DNA from: Marivivens aquimaris
GTDB lineage: Bacteria > Pseudomonadota > Alphaproteobacteria > Rhodobacterales > Rhodobacteraceae
NCBI RefSeq assembly: GCF_015220045.1
Contig: NZ_JADBGB010000001.1
Location: 248,001 to 312,000, forward strand
DNA length: 64,000 nt
Direction of reading: 5' to 3'
Below are positions 1 through 10,010 of the stretch, piece by piece (positions within the stretch are counted from its first letter, which is position 1; the number at the start of each line of letters is the position of its first letter). The notes under the pieces are model-generated. The model was not told the origin of the DNA. It worked only from the letters and a program-made list of their open reading frames with translations, and searched no databases. The translations under genes were made by a program, and so were the position numbers.

Positions 1-2183
<2,183 letters not shown>

Positions 2184-2285
2184 GTCAGCCTCTTTCCATT
2201 GCGGTTCCCACCCGATATAGACCCGCGGCCTGCGTTCGAAAAGGGCGTCTGGCAAGCAATACATCCTGAAAAACAAATATATACT

Positions 2286-2357
2286 CTTGCGTAAGGATGT
2301 TGCGCAAGTTTGAAATATTGTTGCGCATTGATGCTGTACTGAGTAATCTCTGCGCAA
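2286..2357. promoter_or_regulatory. Four TTGCGCAA-type sites between trxB and the Lrp-family gene
   Basis: Four related 8-mers: TTGCGTAA (2287-2294), TTGCGCAA (2300-2307), TTGCGCAT (2321-2328) and CTGCGCAA (2350-2357). Their centres are 13, 21 and 29 bp apart. The last lies about 20 bp before the regulator's start codon. They look like an operator array for the divergent Lrp/AsnC protein; that is inference from position and symmetry. Confidence 0.5.
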
Positions 2358-2376
2358 TAACCGAATGAGGAATAAA

Positions 2377-2877
2377 ATGCCGGGCAGCAAACTCGACGAA
2401 ATCGATCGTATGATTCTGGCAGAACTGCAGGCGGACGGTCGTATGACCAACGTCGAACTGGCCAAACGCGTCGGTATTTCCGCCCCTCCGTGCCTGCGCC
2501 GTGTGCGCACTCTGGAAGAGCAGGGCTACATTCGTGGTTACCACGCAGACGTCGATAGCCGCGAGCTGGGCTTTGAAGTCCAAGTCTTCGCGATGGTCGG
2601 TCTTTATAAGCAGGCCGAAGCTGATCTGTCCGCGTTCGAAGCACTCTGCCGCGGCTGGCCGCTCGTACGTGAGTGCCACATGCTTAATGGTGAAGTAGAC
2701 TTCATCCTCAAGTGCGTTGCGCCCGATCTGCGCACGTTCCAGAGCTTCCTGACCAATGACCTTCTGACTGCAGACAACGTCTCGCAGGTCAAAACCTCGC
2801 TCGTCATTCGCGGTGCCAAAGACGAGCCCGGTGTTCCGTTTGAAGTTCTCGAAGAACGTCTCGCACGCGAAGCCTGA
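2377..2877 (+). CDS. Lrp/AsnC family transcriptional regulator
   Basis: DNA-binding regulator of the feast/famine family, 166 residues. The N-terminal winged helix-turn-helix covers about residues 4-60 ([35 protein letters not shown]); the ligand-sensing RAM domain follows ([19 protein letters not shown]). I chose ATG 2377 because GAGGA sits five bases before it; an in-frame ATG at 2365 has no ribosome binding site. The family usually autoregulates, and the TTGCGCAA-like sites in front of the gene are candidate targets. Its effector and target genes cannot be read from the sequence; control of trxB is a guess from position. Confidence 0.93.
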   Translation: MPGSKLDEIDRMILAELQADGRMTNVELAKRVGISAPPCLRRVRTLEEQGYIRGYHADVDSRELGFEVQVFAMVGLYKQAEADLSAFEALCRGWPLVRECHMLNGEVDFILKCVAPDLRTFQSFLTNDLLTADNVSQVKTSLVIRGAKDEPGVPFEVLEERLAREA

Positions 2878-2892
2878 TTTTTCGGAAGATTT

Positions 2893-2956
2893 ACAGAAAA
2901 GACGACCCCGATGTAGTTGCGCGAGAGGCTTGTGCGCTGCGGGGTCGTCTTTCTGT
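2893..2956 (+). terminator. Long-stem terminator-like hairpin after the Lrp-family gene
   Basis: ACAGAAAAGACGACCCC pairs with GGGGTCGTCTTTCTGT almost perfectly (one bulged A) across a 31-nt loop that itself contains GCGC repeats. The descending arm includes TCTTTCTGTT, a weak U-rich tail. Most likely the terminator of the Lrp-family gene, though the arms and loop are long for that. The interval from 2957 to 3157 holds nothing I can support. Confidence 0.6.
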
Positions 2957-3157
2957 TGAGTGATCCGACCTCTGGCCGGACAAGCGGGCGCGCAATACGC
3001 CCTGAACTTGAGCCAGCGTTTGCCAGAATGTGGCAGAGGTTGTCAAACTTTTTGCATCATTGTGCTGCAATCGGGAACGCTCACCGACGGCAGTACCCTG
3101 ATTGTTGACCGAGAACATTCAATCTCCGCTGCGGCCGGATTTCCGTAACCCCGAATC

Positions 3158-3184
3158 GAAAAATGGCGGCCCATCGGACCGCCA
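3158..3184 (-). terminator. Intrinsic terminator of the 49-residue gene
   Basis: TGGCGGCCC / GGACCGCCA stem around the three-base loop ATC, with one mismatch. On the minus strand it is followed by a T run (AAAAA at 3159-3163 on the plus strand). It lies 35 bases past the stop of the small gene at 3219-3368. Confidence 0.75.
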
Positions 3185-3218
3185 GTACTCTCGAGAATAA
3201 CAGGGGAGGAGAGTAGTC

Positions 3219-3368
3219 TTACGCCGCTGTCTTTGCCTTGACCGGAGCCGAGGCAGCCTTGCGGCGGATAATCAGGTCATCGCGACGGGCGCCACGCTCC
3301 CACGGGAGCGAAACTTCTTCGGTTTCAGCAGCAGCAATGATGGTCTTGAGCCAGCGCAGTTTGGTCAT
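3219..3368 (-). CDS. Small basic protein of unknown function (49 residues)
   Basis: Reads MTKLRWLKTIIAAAETEEVS, then LPWERGARRDDLIIRRKAAS and an Ala/Lys tail. ATG 3368 has AGAAGGGA eight bases upstream and the gene ends in front of a clean terminator, so it is a real stand-alone transcription unit. I recall similar tiny proteins with a central 'LPWERGARR' block in Rhodobacteraceae, all hypothetical. There is an amphipathic N-terminal half and a strongly positive centre, with no signal peptide and no cysteines. Function unknown; RNA or DNA contact is only a guess from charge. Sequence from 3369 to 3614 shows no further gene. Confidence 0.75.
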   Translation of the reverse strand: MTKLRWLKTIIAAAETEEVSLPWERGARRDDLIIRRKAASAPVKAKTAA

Positions 3369-3614
3369 GTCCGTTATCCCTTCTGTTCCATGCCCGTCGG
3401 GGCGTTGAAGTCAGTTATCAGGGTTAACAGGGGCAGCACTAAGGCAGGTCTGTGCCGCAATTTTGGAATTTGCGTAGGGCAGAAAATTGATCGTCTGCGC
3501 GTAGCTACGTCCTTGTTTTATTGGGGAAATCTCAGCGCTCAGAAACAATAGCGCACAACCTATTGGGATTGTTTCGCTGCAATTGTGGCGGGTTTCTGGC
3601 GGATGCGTTCTATT

Positions 3615-4370
3615 TCAGAGCCGGATAGCAGCGATCAGACGTCCGTAGTCCGCTTCTTTGCGATGCGTTGTCCGGCGGTAGCTATAGAAGCGGTTCACGT
3701 CGGAATAGGTGCAATGCCCTGTCCACTCCGCATCACCGATGCCGGCTTCGCGCAGCTTGTGGAGGCCGAACATCGGCAGGTTGAACAGGTAACGGTCGCC
3801 TTCGCCGTTCGCAAAGAAACGCGCGTATTCATCGTCTTCGACAAGAAACGCATCAAGGAATTCGGGTCCGACTTCGTAGACGCGCTGGCTTATGGTTGGC
3901 CCAATGATCGCGACGGTGTTCTTGCGATCCGCGCCGATGGCTTCCATTGCGGCGAGGGTGTTTTCCAGCACGCCCCCGAGCGCACCTTTCCACCCAGCAT
4001 GGGCCGCACCGACGACGCCTGCGTTGTGGTCGGCGAAAAGCACGGGCTGGCAGTCGGCGGTCAGGATCGACAGCGCGAGGCCGGGTACGTTGGTGACCAT
4101 CGCATCCGCAGCGGGGCGAGGCTCCGACGCGTCGGTGATTGTGAGAACATCGGCCGAGTGGACCTGATGCACACCGACCAGCGCGTTTTCATCGACATCC
4201 ATCGCTTCGGCGACGCGATTGCGGTTCATTGTGACCGCTTCACGCATGTCGGACGAGCCGTACCCGCAGTTCAGCCCTTCGAAGATGCCCGAAGACGCAC
4301 CACCTTTGCGGCCGAAAAAGCCATGCTTCAACGTGCCAAGCGAACGGTGAGTAATGATGTCCAGAGTCAT
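3615..4370 (-). CDS. pgeF: Peptidoglycan editing factor PgeF (YfiH/laccase-domain protein)
   Basis: 251 residues. Members of this copper/zinc-binding 'polyphenol oxidase' family remove mis-incorporated amino acids from muropeptides in E. coli, and several act as purine nucleoside phosphorylases or deaminases. The metal-site signature is plain: the conserved Cys in LTADCQPVLFAD and the His in VVGAAHAGWKGALGG, with an earlier His in GVHQVHS. Start ATG 4370 overlaps the stop of the upstream methyltransferase gene by four bases, so the genes lgt, midA-like and pgeF are translationally coupled in that order. Confidence 0.93.
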   Translation of the reverse strand: MTLDIITHRSLGTLKHGFFGRKGGASSGIFEGLNCGYGSSDMREAVTMNRNRVAEAMDVDENALVGVHQVHSADVLTITDASEPRPAADAMVTNVPGLALSILTADCQPVLFADHNAGVVGAAHAGWKGALGGVLENTLAAMEAIGADRKNTVAIIGPTISQRVYEVGPEFLDAFLVEDDEYARFFANGEGDRYLFNLPMFGLHKLREAGIGDAEWTGHCTYSDVNRFYSYRRTTHRKEADYGRLIAAIRL

Positions 4371-5422
4371 GCTTCCAAGCCTGCAGGAGGTGTGCTGTTT
4401 GCGGGGTAAAGCCCGATTACTTTAAACAGGTCGCCCATTTCTGCGGGGTGGGTCAAGCGGCGATGGGCCGCGATGTGCGATTCCAGTGCGTTACCGCTCA
4501 GTCTGGAGGCAAGTGCCCGCGCGCGGTCCGTAATGCCGAGCCGTTCGAGGAACACGCCCTGCGGCGTGACGCGTGTGAACTTGGCGGGGGCTGCGTTCAA
4601 CGCGATCGCTTCGAAATCAACGTGGCACGTCAGGTCGGCACTGCCGGGCTCGGCTAGCGGATCGGTGCGTTCGTGGCCTTTGAGCGCCTGAAGCGTATCG
4701 CCGAGCGAGCGCCAGTCACCGTAATCGATGAACAGCGCCAAGCCGCCGTGGTTGTCGATGCGCTCTCCGATCTGGGACGTGATGGCGGGCAGGGCGGAGC
4801 AGACCTCGACCAAATCGCCGTCGTTTGTGTCCTCCAGCCGGTGCTTCAGCATCTCGAGCGGCGCTGCGGTCGAAAGGCCGAAGGTCAGCGCGTCGTCCTC
4901 GACCCCTATCACCCGCTCGCGCCAAGCATCACCATCGCGAACAAACTGACGGACGGGGAGGGCGTCGAAAAACTCGTTCGCGGCGAGAAACAGCGGACCC
5001 TCGGGCAGGTCGGCAATCTGGTCGTGGAACGCTTTGACAGGGACCCGCTCGGCTTGCGCTTTGCGGAGCACAGGTGACGCTTCGACCAGATGGACATCCA
5101 GCGCTTCATGAAAACCGGGAACGCCCTTTGTCGCGCGCAGGATGTCCGCCATCAGCGTCCCGCGACCGGGGCCGAGTTCGGCAAGGATGCCCTTAGGCTG
5201 TCCCTGATCTATCCAAGCCTGCGCGATGCAGAGGCCGATGACCTCACCGAACATCTGCGAAATCTCGGGCGCGGTGATAAAGTCGCCCTGCTGTCCGAAC
5301 GGATCGCGGGTGGCGTAGTAGCCGTGCTCGGGGTGCAACAGAGCTTCTCGCATGTAGTCGGCGAGCGTCAGCGGGCCCGTGCGAGCAATGCGGGCCTTCA
5401 GGATATCCGTCAGCGCCGTCAT
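4367..5422 (-). CDS. MidA/NDUFAF7-family class I SAM-dependent methyltransferase
   Basis: 351 residues from ATG 5422 (MTALTDILKARIARTG). The SAM-binding motif is AELGPGRGTLMADILR, preceded by HGYYATRDPFGQQGDFITAPEISQMFGE, the hallmark block of the DUF185 family. The mitochondrial member NDUFAF7 dimethylates an arginine of the complex I subunit NDUFS2. Whether the bacterial protein does the same to NuoD is not shown here. It overlaps lgt and pgeF by four bases on each side (ATGA type), an arrangement I recall from other Rhodobacteraceae. Confidence 0.92.
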   Translation of the reverse strand: MTALTDILKARIARTGPLTLADYMREALLHPEHGYYATRDPFGQQGDFITAPEISQMFGEVIGLCIAQAWIDQGQPKGILAELGPGRGTLMADILRATKGVPGFHEALDVHLVEASPVLRKAQAERVPVKAFHDQIADLPEGPLFLAANEFFDALPVRQFVRDGDAWRERVIGVEDDALTFGLSTAAPLEMLKHRLEDTNDGDLVEVCSALPAITSQIGERIDNHGGLALFIDYGDWRSLGDTLQALKGHERTDPLAEPGSADLTCHVDFEAIALNAAPAKFTRVTPQGVFLERLGITDRARALASRLSGNALESHIAAHRRLTHPAEMGDLFKVIGLYPANSTPPAGLEA

Positions 5423-6297
5423 GCGCGCTTCCGTGCCCAGATGACGAGGCCGATGCCGATGATGATCATTGGCAGCGAAAGGAACTGTCCCATCGTCAGG
5501 CCGTAACCGCCGATATGGTAGGCAAGGCCCAGCGGGTTGCCTGGCGTCTGGAACTGCGCGTCCGGCTGGCGGAAGAATTCGACGATAAAACGGGAGATGC
5601 CGTAGCCCGCGAAGAACACGCCTGTGATGAGCCAAGGGGTCTTCAGCGCGCCGCGGCGGAACGCGAGGTAAAGCAGCACGCCGCCAAGGATCAGACCCTC
5701 CATCGCGGCTTCATAGAGCTGCGAGGGGTGGCGGGCGCAGACGGGCAGAAGGCACGACTGTGCCGCTTCGCCCGGGAAAATCACAGCCCACGGCACATCG
5801 GTGACGCGGCCCCAAAGCTCTGCGTTCACAAAATTCGCGATGCGGCCCAGCAACAGCCCGAATGGCGTACCGAGCGCCATGCTGTCTGCCACTGATCCGA
5901 GGCGCAAACCCTTCACCCGCGAATAGATTAACACTGCGAGGATCACGCCGAGGAAGCCGCCGTGGAACGACATGCCGCCCTGCCAGACCATCATGATCTC
6001 TGCGGGGTTGGAGAGGTAATAATCGAGCCGATAGAACAGGATGTACCCGAAACGACCACCCAAAATGACGCCGACGATGATCCACGTCATCAGGTCTTCG
6101 AGCGTCCGCTTGTCCATCGGCGGAGTGTCGTTATGCCAGAGCGCAGGCCTTGACAGCGCGCGGCGCACGGTCAGCCAGCCAAGGCCGATCCCGACAATAT
6201 AGGCCAGAGCATACCAGCGCAGGGCAAACTCGTTGCCGAAGAGGTTGATCGAGAAAACCTCGGGTGAAAGATCGGGAAAGGGGATCGCTGCAATCAT
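5419..6297 (-). CDS. lgt: Prolipoprotein diacylglyceryl transferase
   Basis: Inner-membrane enzyme that moves diacylglyceryl from phosphatidylglycerol to the lipobox cysteine of prolipoproteins such as Pal in this window. 292 residues from ATG 6297 (MIAAIPFPDL), with about seven membrane segments. The family signature reads GRIANFVNAELWGR, and the essential region MSFHGGFLGV carries the catalytic-site histidine. The open frame extends far upstream, but without family similarity. First gene of the lgt-midA-pgeF operon; divergent from ubiK across about 100 bp. Confidence 0.96.
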   Translation of the reverse strand: MIAAIPFPDLSPEVFSINLFGNEFALRWYALAYIVGIGLGWLTVRRALSRPALWHNDTPPMDKRTLEDLMTWIIVGVILGGRFGYILFYRLDYYLSNPAEIMMVWQGGMSFHGGFLGVILAVLIYSRVKGLRLGSVADSMALGTPFGLLLGRIANFVNAELWGRVTDVPWAVIFPGEAAQSCLLPVCARHPSQLYEAAMEGLILGGVLLYLAFRRGALKTPWLITGVFFAGYGISRFIVEFFRQPDAQFQTPGNPLGLAYHIGGYGLTMGQFLSLPMIIIGIGLVIWARKRA

Positions 6298-6399
6298 GAC
6301 CGAGTGATGATGCGCCGCGCGCAAGGTGTCAACGGCTGACGGGGTTGTCACGCACGCCTTGGCAGCCCATATAAAGCTCGAGCAATGCCGGAGTGACAC

Positions 6400-6639
6400 A
6401 TGCAGACGCGTAACAAGATCCTTGATGATTTTTCCCAGCTGATGACCAATGCCATGGGCGTGGCCCAGGGTGCCAAGGACGAAGCGAACAACGCTATGAA
6501 GTCCATGCTGGACCGCTGGCTGGCCGAACGCGACTTCGTGACCCGCGAAGAGTTCGACGCTGTCCGCCTGATGGCCCAGAAGGCCCGCGAAGAGAACGAA
6601 GCGCTCAAGGCGCGGCTCGACGCACTGGAAAACAAGTAA
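6400..6639 (+). CDS. ubiK: Ubiquinone biosynthesis accessory factor UbiK (BMFP domain)
   Basis: 79 residues, the full family length. UbiK (YqiC) binds lipids and UbiJ and promotes the late, oxygen-dependent steps of ubiquinone synthesis in E. coli. The sequence is an N-terminal amphipathic helix (QTRNKILDDFSQLMTNAMGVAQGAKDEA) followed by a C-terminal coiled coil (REEFDAVRLMAQKAREENEALKARLDALE), exactly the BMFP layout. GGAG stands six bases before ATG 6400. Monocistronic, ending in a strong terminator. Confidence 0.9.
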   Translation: MQTRNKILDDFSQLMTNAMGVAQGAKDEANNAMKSMLDRWLAERDFVTREEFDAVRLMAQKAREENEALKARLDALENK

Positions 6640-6645
6640 GACATC

Positions 6646-6676
6646 GGGGCGCCATCGGGCGCCCTTTTGTTTTCCG
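6646..6676 (+). terminator. Intrinsic terminator of ubiK
   Basis: GGGCGCC / GGCGCCC stem with a short loop, then CTTTTGTTTT, directly after the ubiK stop. Confidence 0.88.
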
Positions 6677-6794
6677 CAAAGGGATGGTGCGGATGACACA
6701 AACAGGGCTGCGTCGCTTGACGTGGGGATGCCATTGAGCGTTACCGCCCTATAGTCCATCCAAGTTCGGCATGTTACGGACGAATTGATTGGGG

Positions 6795-7850
6795 ATGGCA
6801 ATGCCAGCGACTACAGCGCACAAATCTGTGCTGCGCTATTTTTATCTTGCTTTTATAGTCACTGCTATCGGTCTGGTGCTGAGCACCTTTGTCGGCTGGA
6901 GCATGCACGGCACCGTCAAGGGCCTCGTGAATGTTCTGTTCATCACGGCGGTCCTGTCCGTGCTGGAAATCTCGCTTTCCTTCGACAACGCCATCGTCAA
7001 CGCCAATAAACTGCGGGAAATGACGCCTGTCTGGCAGCACCGTTTCCTGACGTGGGGTATCCTGATCGCGGTCTTTGGCATGCGGATCGTGTTCCCCGTT
7101 CTGGTCGTCGCGATTGCCGCCAAGGTAGGGCCGCTTCAGGCGGTCAATCTGGCTCTGTCGCATCCACACGAATATGCCGAGATCATGGAAGGCGCCCGCG
7201 TGCCGATCAGCGCATTCGGCGGCACATTCCTTTTGATGGTCGCGCTTTCCTATTTCTTCGACCCCGACAAAGAGGTCCACTGGCTCCCCGGTGTGGAGCG
7301 TCTGATGGCGAAGGTCGGCGGCGCGAAGTTCCTCGTCGTGACCATCGTTCTGGGCACGATTACCTTTGTCTCCAGCCTGTTCGATCCGCTGATGAGTTCG
7401 CTGTTCCTCCGCTCCGCGATCTGGGGACTGCTGACGTTCCTGCTGGTCGAGGTGCTGAGCGATTATCTTGATACGGGCAACACGGGCGTTGCCGCGTCGG
7501 GCGGTCTGGGCGCGTTCCTCTACCTCGAAGTACTGGACGCGTCGTTCAGTTTCGACGGCGTAATCGGCGCGTTTGCCTTGACGCAGAACCTTTTCATCAT
7601 CGCGATCGGCCTCGGCATCGGTGCGATGTATGTGCGATCAATGACGGTGATGCTGGTCGAGAAGGGGACCTTGAACGAATATCGCTACCTCGAGAACGGA
7701 GCCTTCTGGTCGATCCTCGTGCTTGCGATTATCATGTTCGTGCAAGTCACCCACCACGTACCCGAAGCTCTCACCGGCCTCATCGGGGGCGTCTTGATCG
7801 GAGCCTCGTTCTTTGCATCCGTCCGGCACAACCGCATCCATGGAAGCTGA
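6795..7850 (+). CDS. DUF475 (TerC-like) integral membrane protein
   Basis: About 351 residues with roughly nine membrane helices. It belongs to the DUF475 branch of the TerC/LysE-like membrane proteins. Two internal repeats carry acidic intramembrane motifs, EISLSFDNAIVNANKL near the N-terminus and DASFSFDGVIGAF in the second half, as in TerC proteins linked to manganese export and tellurite resistance. Its own substrate is unknown. Start is uncertain: TTG 6789, ATG 6795 and ATG 6801 all lie in frame, and only a weak GGGGA can serve 6801. Its last 11 bases overlap the TusA-like gene, so the two are coupled. Confidence 0.88.
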   Translation: MAMPATTAHKSVLRYFYLAFIVTAIGLVLSTFVGWSMHGTVKGLVNVLFITAVLSVLEISLSFDNAIVNANKLREMTPVWQHRFLTWGILIAVFGMRIVFPVLVVAIAAKVGPLQAVNLALSHPHEYAEIMEGARVPISAFGGTFLLMVALSYFFDPDKEVHWLPGVERLMAKVGGAKFLVVTIVLGTITFVSSLFDPLMSSLFLRSAIWGLLTFLLVEVLSDYLDTGNTGVAASGGLGAFLYLEVLDASFSFDGVIGAFALTQNLFIIAIGLGIGAMYVRSMTVMLVEKGTLNEYRYLENGAFWSILVLAIIMFVQVTHHVPEALTGLIGGVLIGASFFASVRHNRIHGS

Positions 7851-8067
7851 TCGCGAAGTCGACGCGATCGGCCTGCTGTGCCCGCTGCCTGTGCTGAAGG
7901 CCCGCAAGGTGCTCGAAGCGATGGAGCCGGGGCAGGTGCTGCGCCTGCTGGCATCGGACAAGATGGCGGCGGTGGACCTGCCGCTTTTCTGCCGCGAGGC
8001 GGGACATGAGTTTCTGGGCGCAACGGATGTCGATGGCGGCACGGCCTATCTGATCCGCAGGAGCTAG
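7840..8067 (+). CDS. TusA-family sulfurtransferase
   Basis: 75 residues from ATG 7840 (MEADREVDAIGLLCPLPVLKAR). The family signature CPLP with its active cysteine is at residues 14-17, and the short beta-alpha-beta-alpha-beta-beta domain is complete. TusA-like proteins relay persulfide sulfur to tRNA thiolation, molybdenum cofactor enzymes or selenium metabolism. The next genes, mobA and a DUF2478 protein, make a molybdenum-cofactor role attractive, but this is inference. A longer start at 7813 would lie deeper inside the upstream gene. The stop shares the palindrome CTAG with the stop of mobA on the other strand. Confidence 0.87.
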   Translation: MEADREVDAIGLLCPLPVLKARKVLEAMEPGQVLRLLASDKMAAVDLPLFCREAGHEFLGATDVDGGTAYLIRRS

Positions 8068-8606
8068 CTTTCCAGATCTTTGGGCGTGTTGAAGTTGCGG
8101 AAGATGTCGCCGTCGAACCGGACTTCCTTCGCGCCGACCTGCTTGGCCCAGCCCATCACACGTCGCTCGCCACTTTCTAAATATGCGCGCAGATGTGGTG
8201 CAAGGCTGGTCTGCCAAAGACCCAACGTGGGATGCGCCCGCCATTCGCCGTCCACCAGCGAGGCGGCATAGGAGGGGGCCGTCAGCCGCTGTACCAGATC
8301 GTGCGGCAGGCAAACCGTATCACCGGCGACGACAAGCACTTCGTTGCCCTCGGCCCATTCCAGCGCAGTCAACAGTCCCGACAGCGGTCCGCAGTCGGGC
8401 AGGCCGTCCGCGACGACTTCGCCATATCCCGCATACCGCGCTGGATCGCCGCCCGCGTTGATCGCGATATCTCCCACCTGACCTGCTAGGCCTTCCAGCA
8501 CATGCTCGATCAGCGGACGCCCGCGCCAGTGCATCAACGGTTTGTCGCCGCCGCCCATGCGCGTGGCCTTGCCGCCTGCGAGGATGACTGCCGGTGGTTT
8601 GTGCAT
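8064..8606 (-). CDS. mobA: Molybdenum cofactor guanylyltransferase
   Basis: Adds GMP to molybdopterin to give the MGD cofactor of DMSO-reductase-type enzymes. 180 residues from ATG 8606 (MHKPPAVILAGGKATRMGG), with AAAGGCGA upstream. Nucleotide-binding motifs are LAGGKATRMGGGDKPL (residues 9-24), NAGGD and the metal site VVAGDTVCLP, which in most MobA proteins reads GD(T/M)P. The frame extends upstream to 8657 but without similarity. Convergent with the TusA-like gene (four-base overlap) and divergent from the DUF2478 gene 63 bp away. Confidence 0.94.
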   Translation of the reverse strand: MHKPPAVILAGGKATRMGGGDKPLMHWRGRPLIEHVLEGLAGQVGDIAINAGGDPARYAGYGEVVADGLPDCGPLSGLLTALEWAEGNEVLVVAGDTVCLPHDLVQRLTAPSYAASLVDGEWRAHPTLGLWQTSLAPHLRAYLESGERRVMGWAKQVGAKEVRFDGDIFRNFNTPKDLES

Positions 8607-8668
8607 AGCTCGCCTTTCCTTTTCCCGCGCATCCTGCAATCCTGCGCGTACCGTCACAAGAGGAAGCC

Positions 8669-9178
8669 ATGCTCGGCTATATCATCGCGACCAAAACGCA
8701 GACCGCCAATACCACTCTGACCGAGGTGTCTCGCCGCTTGCTGGCGGAAGGCGTCACGCTGGTCGGTGCCTGCCAGATCAACGACGATCCGCAGGACGGC
8801 ACGCCCTATCACATGGACCTGCACCTGATCCCCGATGGCGATATCATCCGCATCAGCCAGAACCTCGGCCCGCTGGCGTCGGGTTGCCGACTGGATGGGG
8901 CCGCGTTGGAGCAAGCTGCTGGCAAGGTTCAAACAAAGCTGTCAGGTGCGCCGCAGATGTTGCTCGCCAACAAATTCGGCAAGCAAGAGGCTGAGGGACG
9001 CGGGTTCCGTCCCGTGGTGGGCGAAGCGCTCGCCGCCGGAATTCCCTGTCTGCTCGCCGTGCGTGACGAAACCGTACCTGCGTTCATCGAATTCACCGAT
9101 GGCATGGGGGAAGAGCTTCCCAACGATGTCGATGCGGTGATGGCGTGGGCCAAGCAGACGTTGCTGGAGACAGCATAA
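8669..9178 (+). CDS. DUF2478 domain protein
   Basis: 169 residues (MLGYIIATKTQTANTTLTEV). Matches the DUF2478 family as I know it: short cytoplasmic proteins, often beside molybdate transport or molybdopterin genes and sometimes annotated as nucleoside-triphosphatase-like. Visible blocks are the N-terminal strand LGYIIA, LLANKFGKQEAEGRGFRPVVGEALAAGIPCLLAV and PAFIEFTDGMG. GAAGCC stands just before ATG 8669. Its place next to mobA supports a molybdenum link. Biochemical role unknown. Confidence 0.82.
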   Translation: MLGYIIATKTQTANTTLTEVSRRLLAEGVTLVGACQINDDPQDGTPYHMDLHLIPDGDIIRISQNLGPLASGCRLDGAALEQAAGKVQTKLSGAPQMLLANKFGKQEAEGRGFRPVVGEALAAGIPCLLAVRDETVPAFIEFTDGMGEELPNDVDAVMAWAKQTLLETA

Positions 9179-9201
9179 AGGGGCCCGAAGGCCCCTTTTT
9201 T
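9178..9201 (+). terminator. Intrinsic terminator of the DUF2478 gene
   Basis: AGGGGCC / GGCCCCT stem around CGAA, followed by six T. It also reaches the stop codon of potI on the opposite strand, so it separates the two convergent units. Confidence 0.9.
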
Positions 9202-10010
9202 CAGTTCGCTTTCTGCTCGTCCGCCATCCGCTTGAGGGTTCGGCGTTTCGACGAGAACGAGAAGATCAGCACACCCACCGTCACAATCGCGATCATGATC
9301 GTCGAAAGCGCGTTGATCTGCGGTTTCACACCGCGCCGCACTTCCGAGAAAATCTCGATCGGCAGGGTGGTGGCGCCGGGGCCTGTGGTGAAGGACGCAA
9401 TCACGAGGTCATCGAGCGACAGCGTGAACGCGAGCAACCAGCCGGAGATGACCGCAGGCGCAATGTTCGGCAGCGTCACATTGATGAACGTGTCGAATGC
9501 CGACGCGCCAAGGTCCGACGCGGCTTCTTCCAGCGACTGGTCGAAGGTCAGCAGGCGGGACGATACGACCACCGACACGTAGCACATCGCGAAGGTCGTG
9601 TGTGCCAGCACGATGGTCAGCATGCCCATCTGGTTGAACATCGCCTTAAACAGCAACAGCAGCGACAGACCGAGGATCACGTCCGGCATCACGAGCGGCG
9701 CGTAGGTCATGCCCGAGAAAAGCGTGCGGCCGTAGAACTTGCCTCCGCGCACCAAGACATAGGCCGTGATGGTGCCGAGGATCGTGGACAGCGTTGCCGT
9801 GGCGAAGGCCACCCGCAATGTCACCCAAGCGGCGTCGAGGAACTTCTCGTCGTGGAACAGTTCGCCGTACCACTTGGTCGAAAAGCCGCCCCAGATCGCG
9901 ACGTTGCGGCCACCGTTGAACGAGAAAATCACGAGGATGATCATCGGGATGTAGAGGAACGCGAAACCCAGCGTCAGCGACGTGAGGTTGAACCAGCTCA
10001 TTTTCTTCAT
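9201..10010 (-). CDS. potI: Putrescine/polyamine ABC transporter permease PotI
   Basis: 269 residues with six predicted membrane helices (first at about residues 8-28). The EAA loop that docks on the ATPase reads EEAASDLGASAFDTFINVTLPNIAP. The gene order potF-potG-potH-potI and sequence blocks such as LAFTLSLDDLVIASFTTGPG identify it as the E. coli PotI type. ATG 10010 overlaps the potH stop by four bases (ATGA). Last gene of the transporter operon. Confidence 0.94.
   Translation of the reverse strand: MKKMSWFNLTSLTLGFAFLYIPMIILVIFSFNGGRNVAIWGGFSTKWYGELFHDEKFLDAAWVTLRVAFATATLSTILGTITAYVLVRGGKFYGRTLFSGMTYAPLVMPDVILGLSLLLLFKAMFNQMGMLTIVLAHTTFAMCYVSVVVSSRLLTFDQSLEEAASDLGASAFDTFINVTLPNIAPAVISGWLLAFTLSLDDLVIASFTTGPGATTLPIEIFSEVRRGVKPQINALSTIMIAIVTVGVLIFSFSSKRRTLKRMADEQKAN

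Noticed and set aside
6298..6801. N-terminal extension of Lgt by up to 168 residues in the same frame
   Set aside because: It would run through ubiK on the other strand; the family N-terminus begins at ATG 6297.
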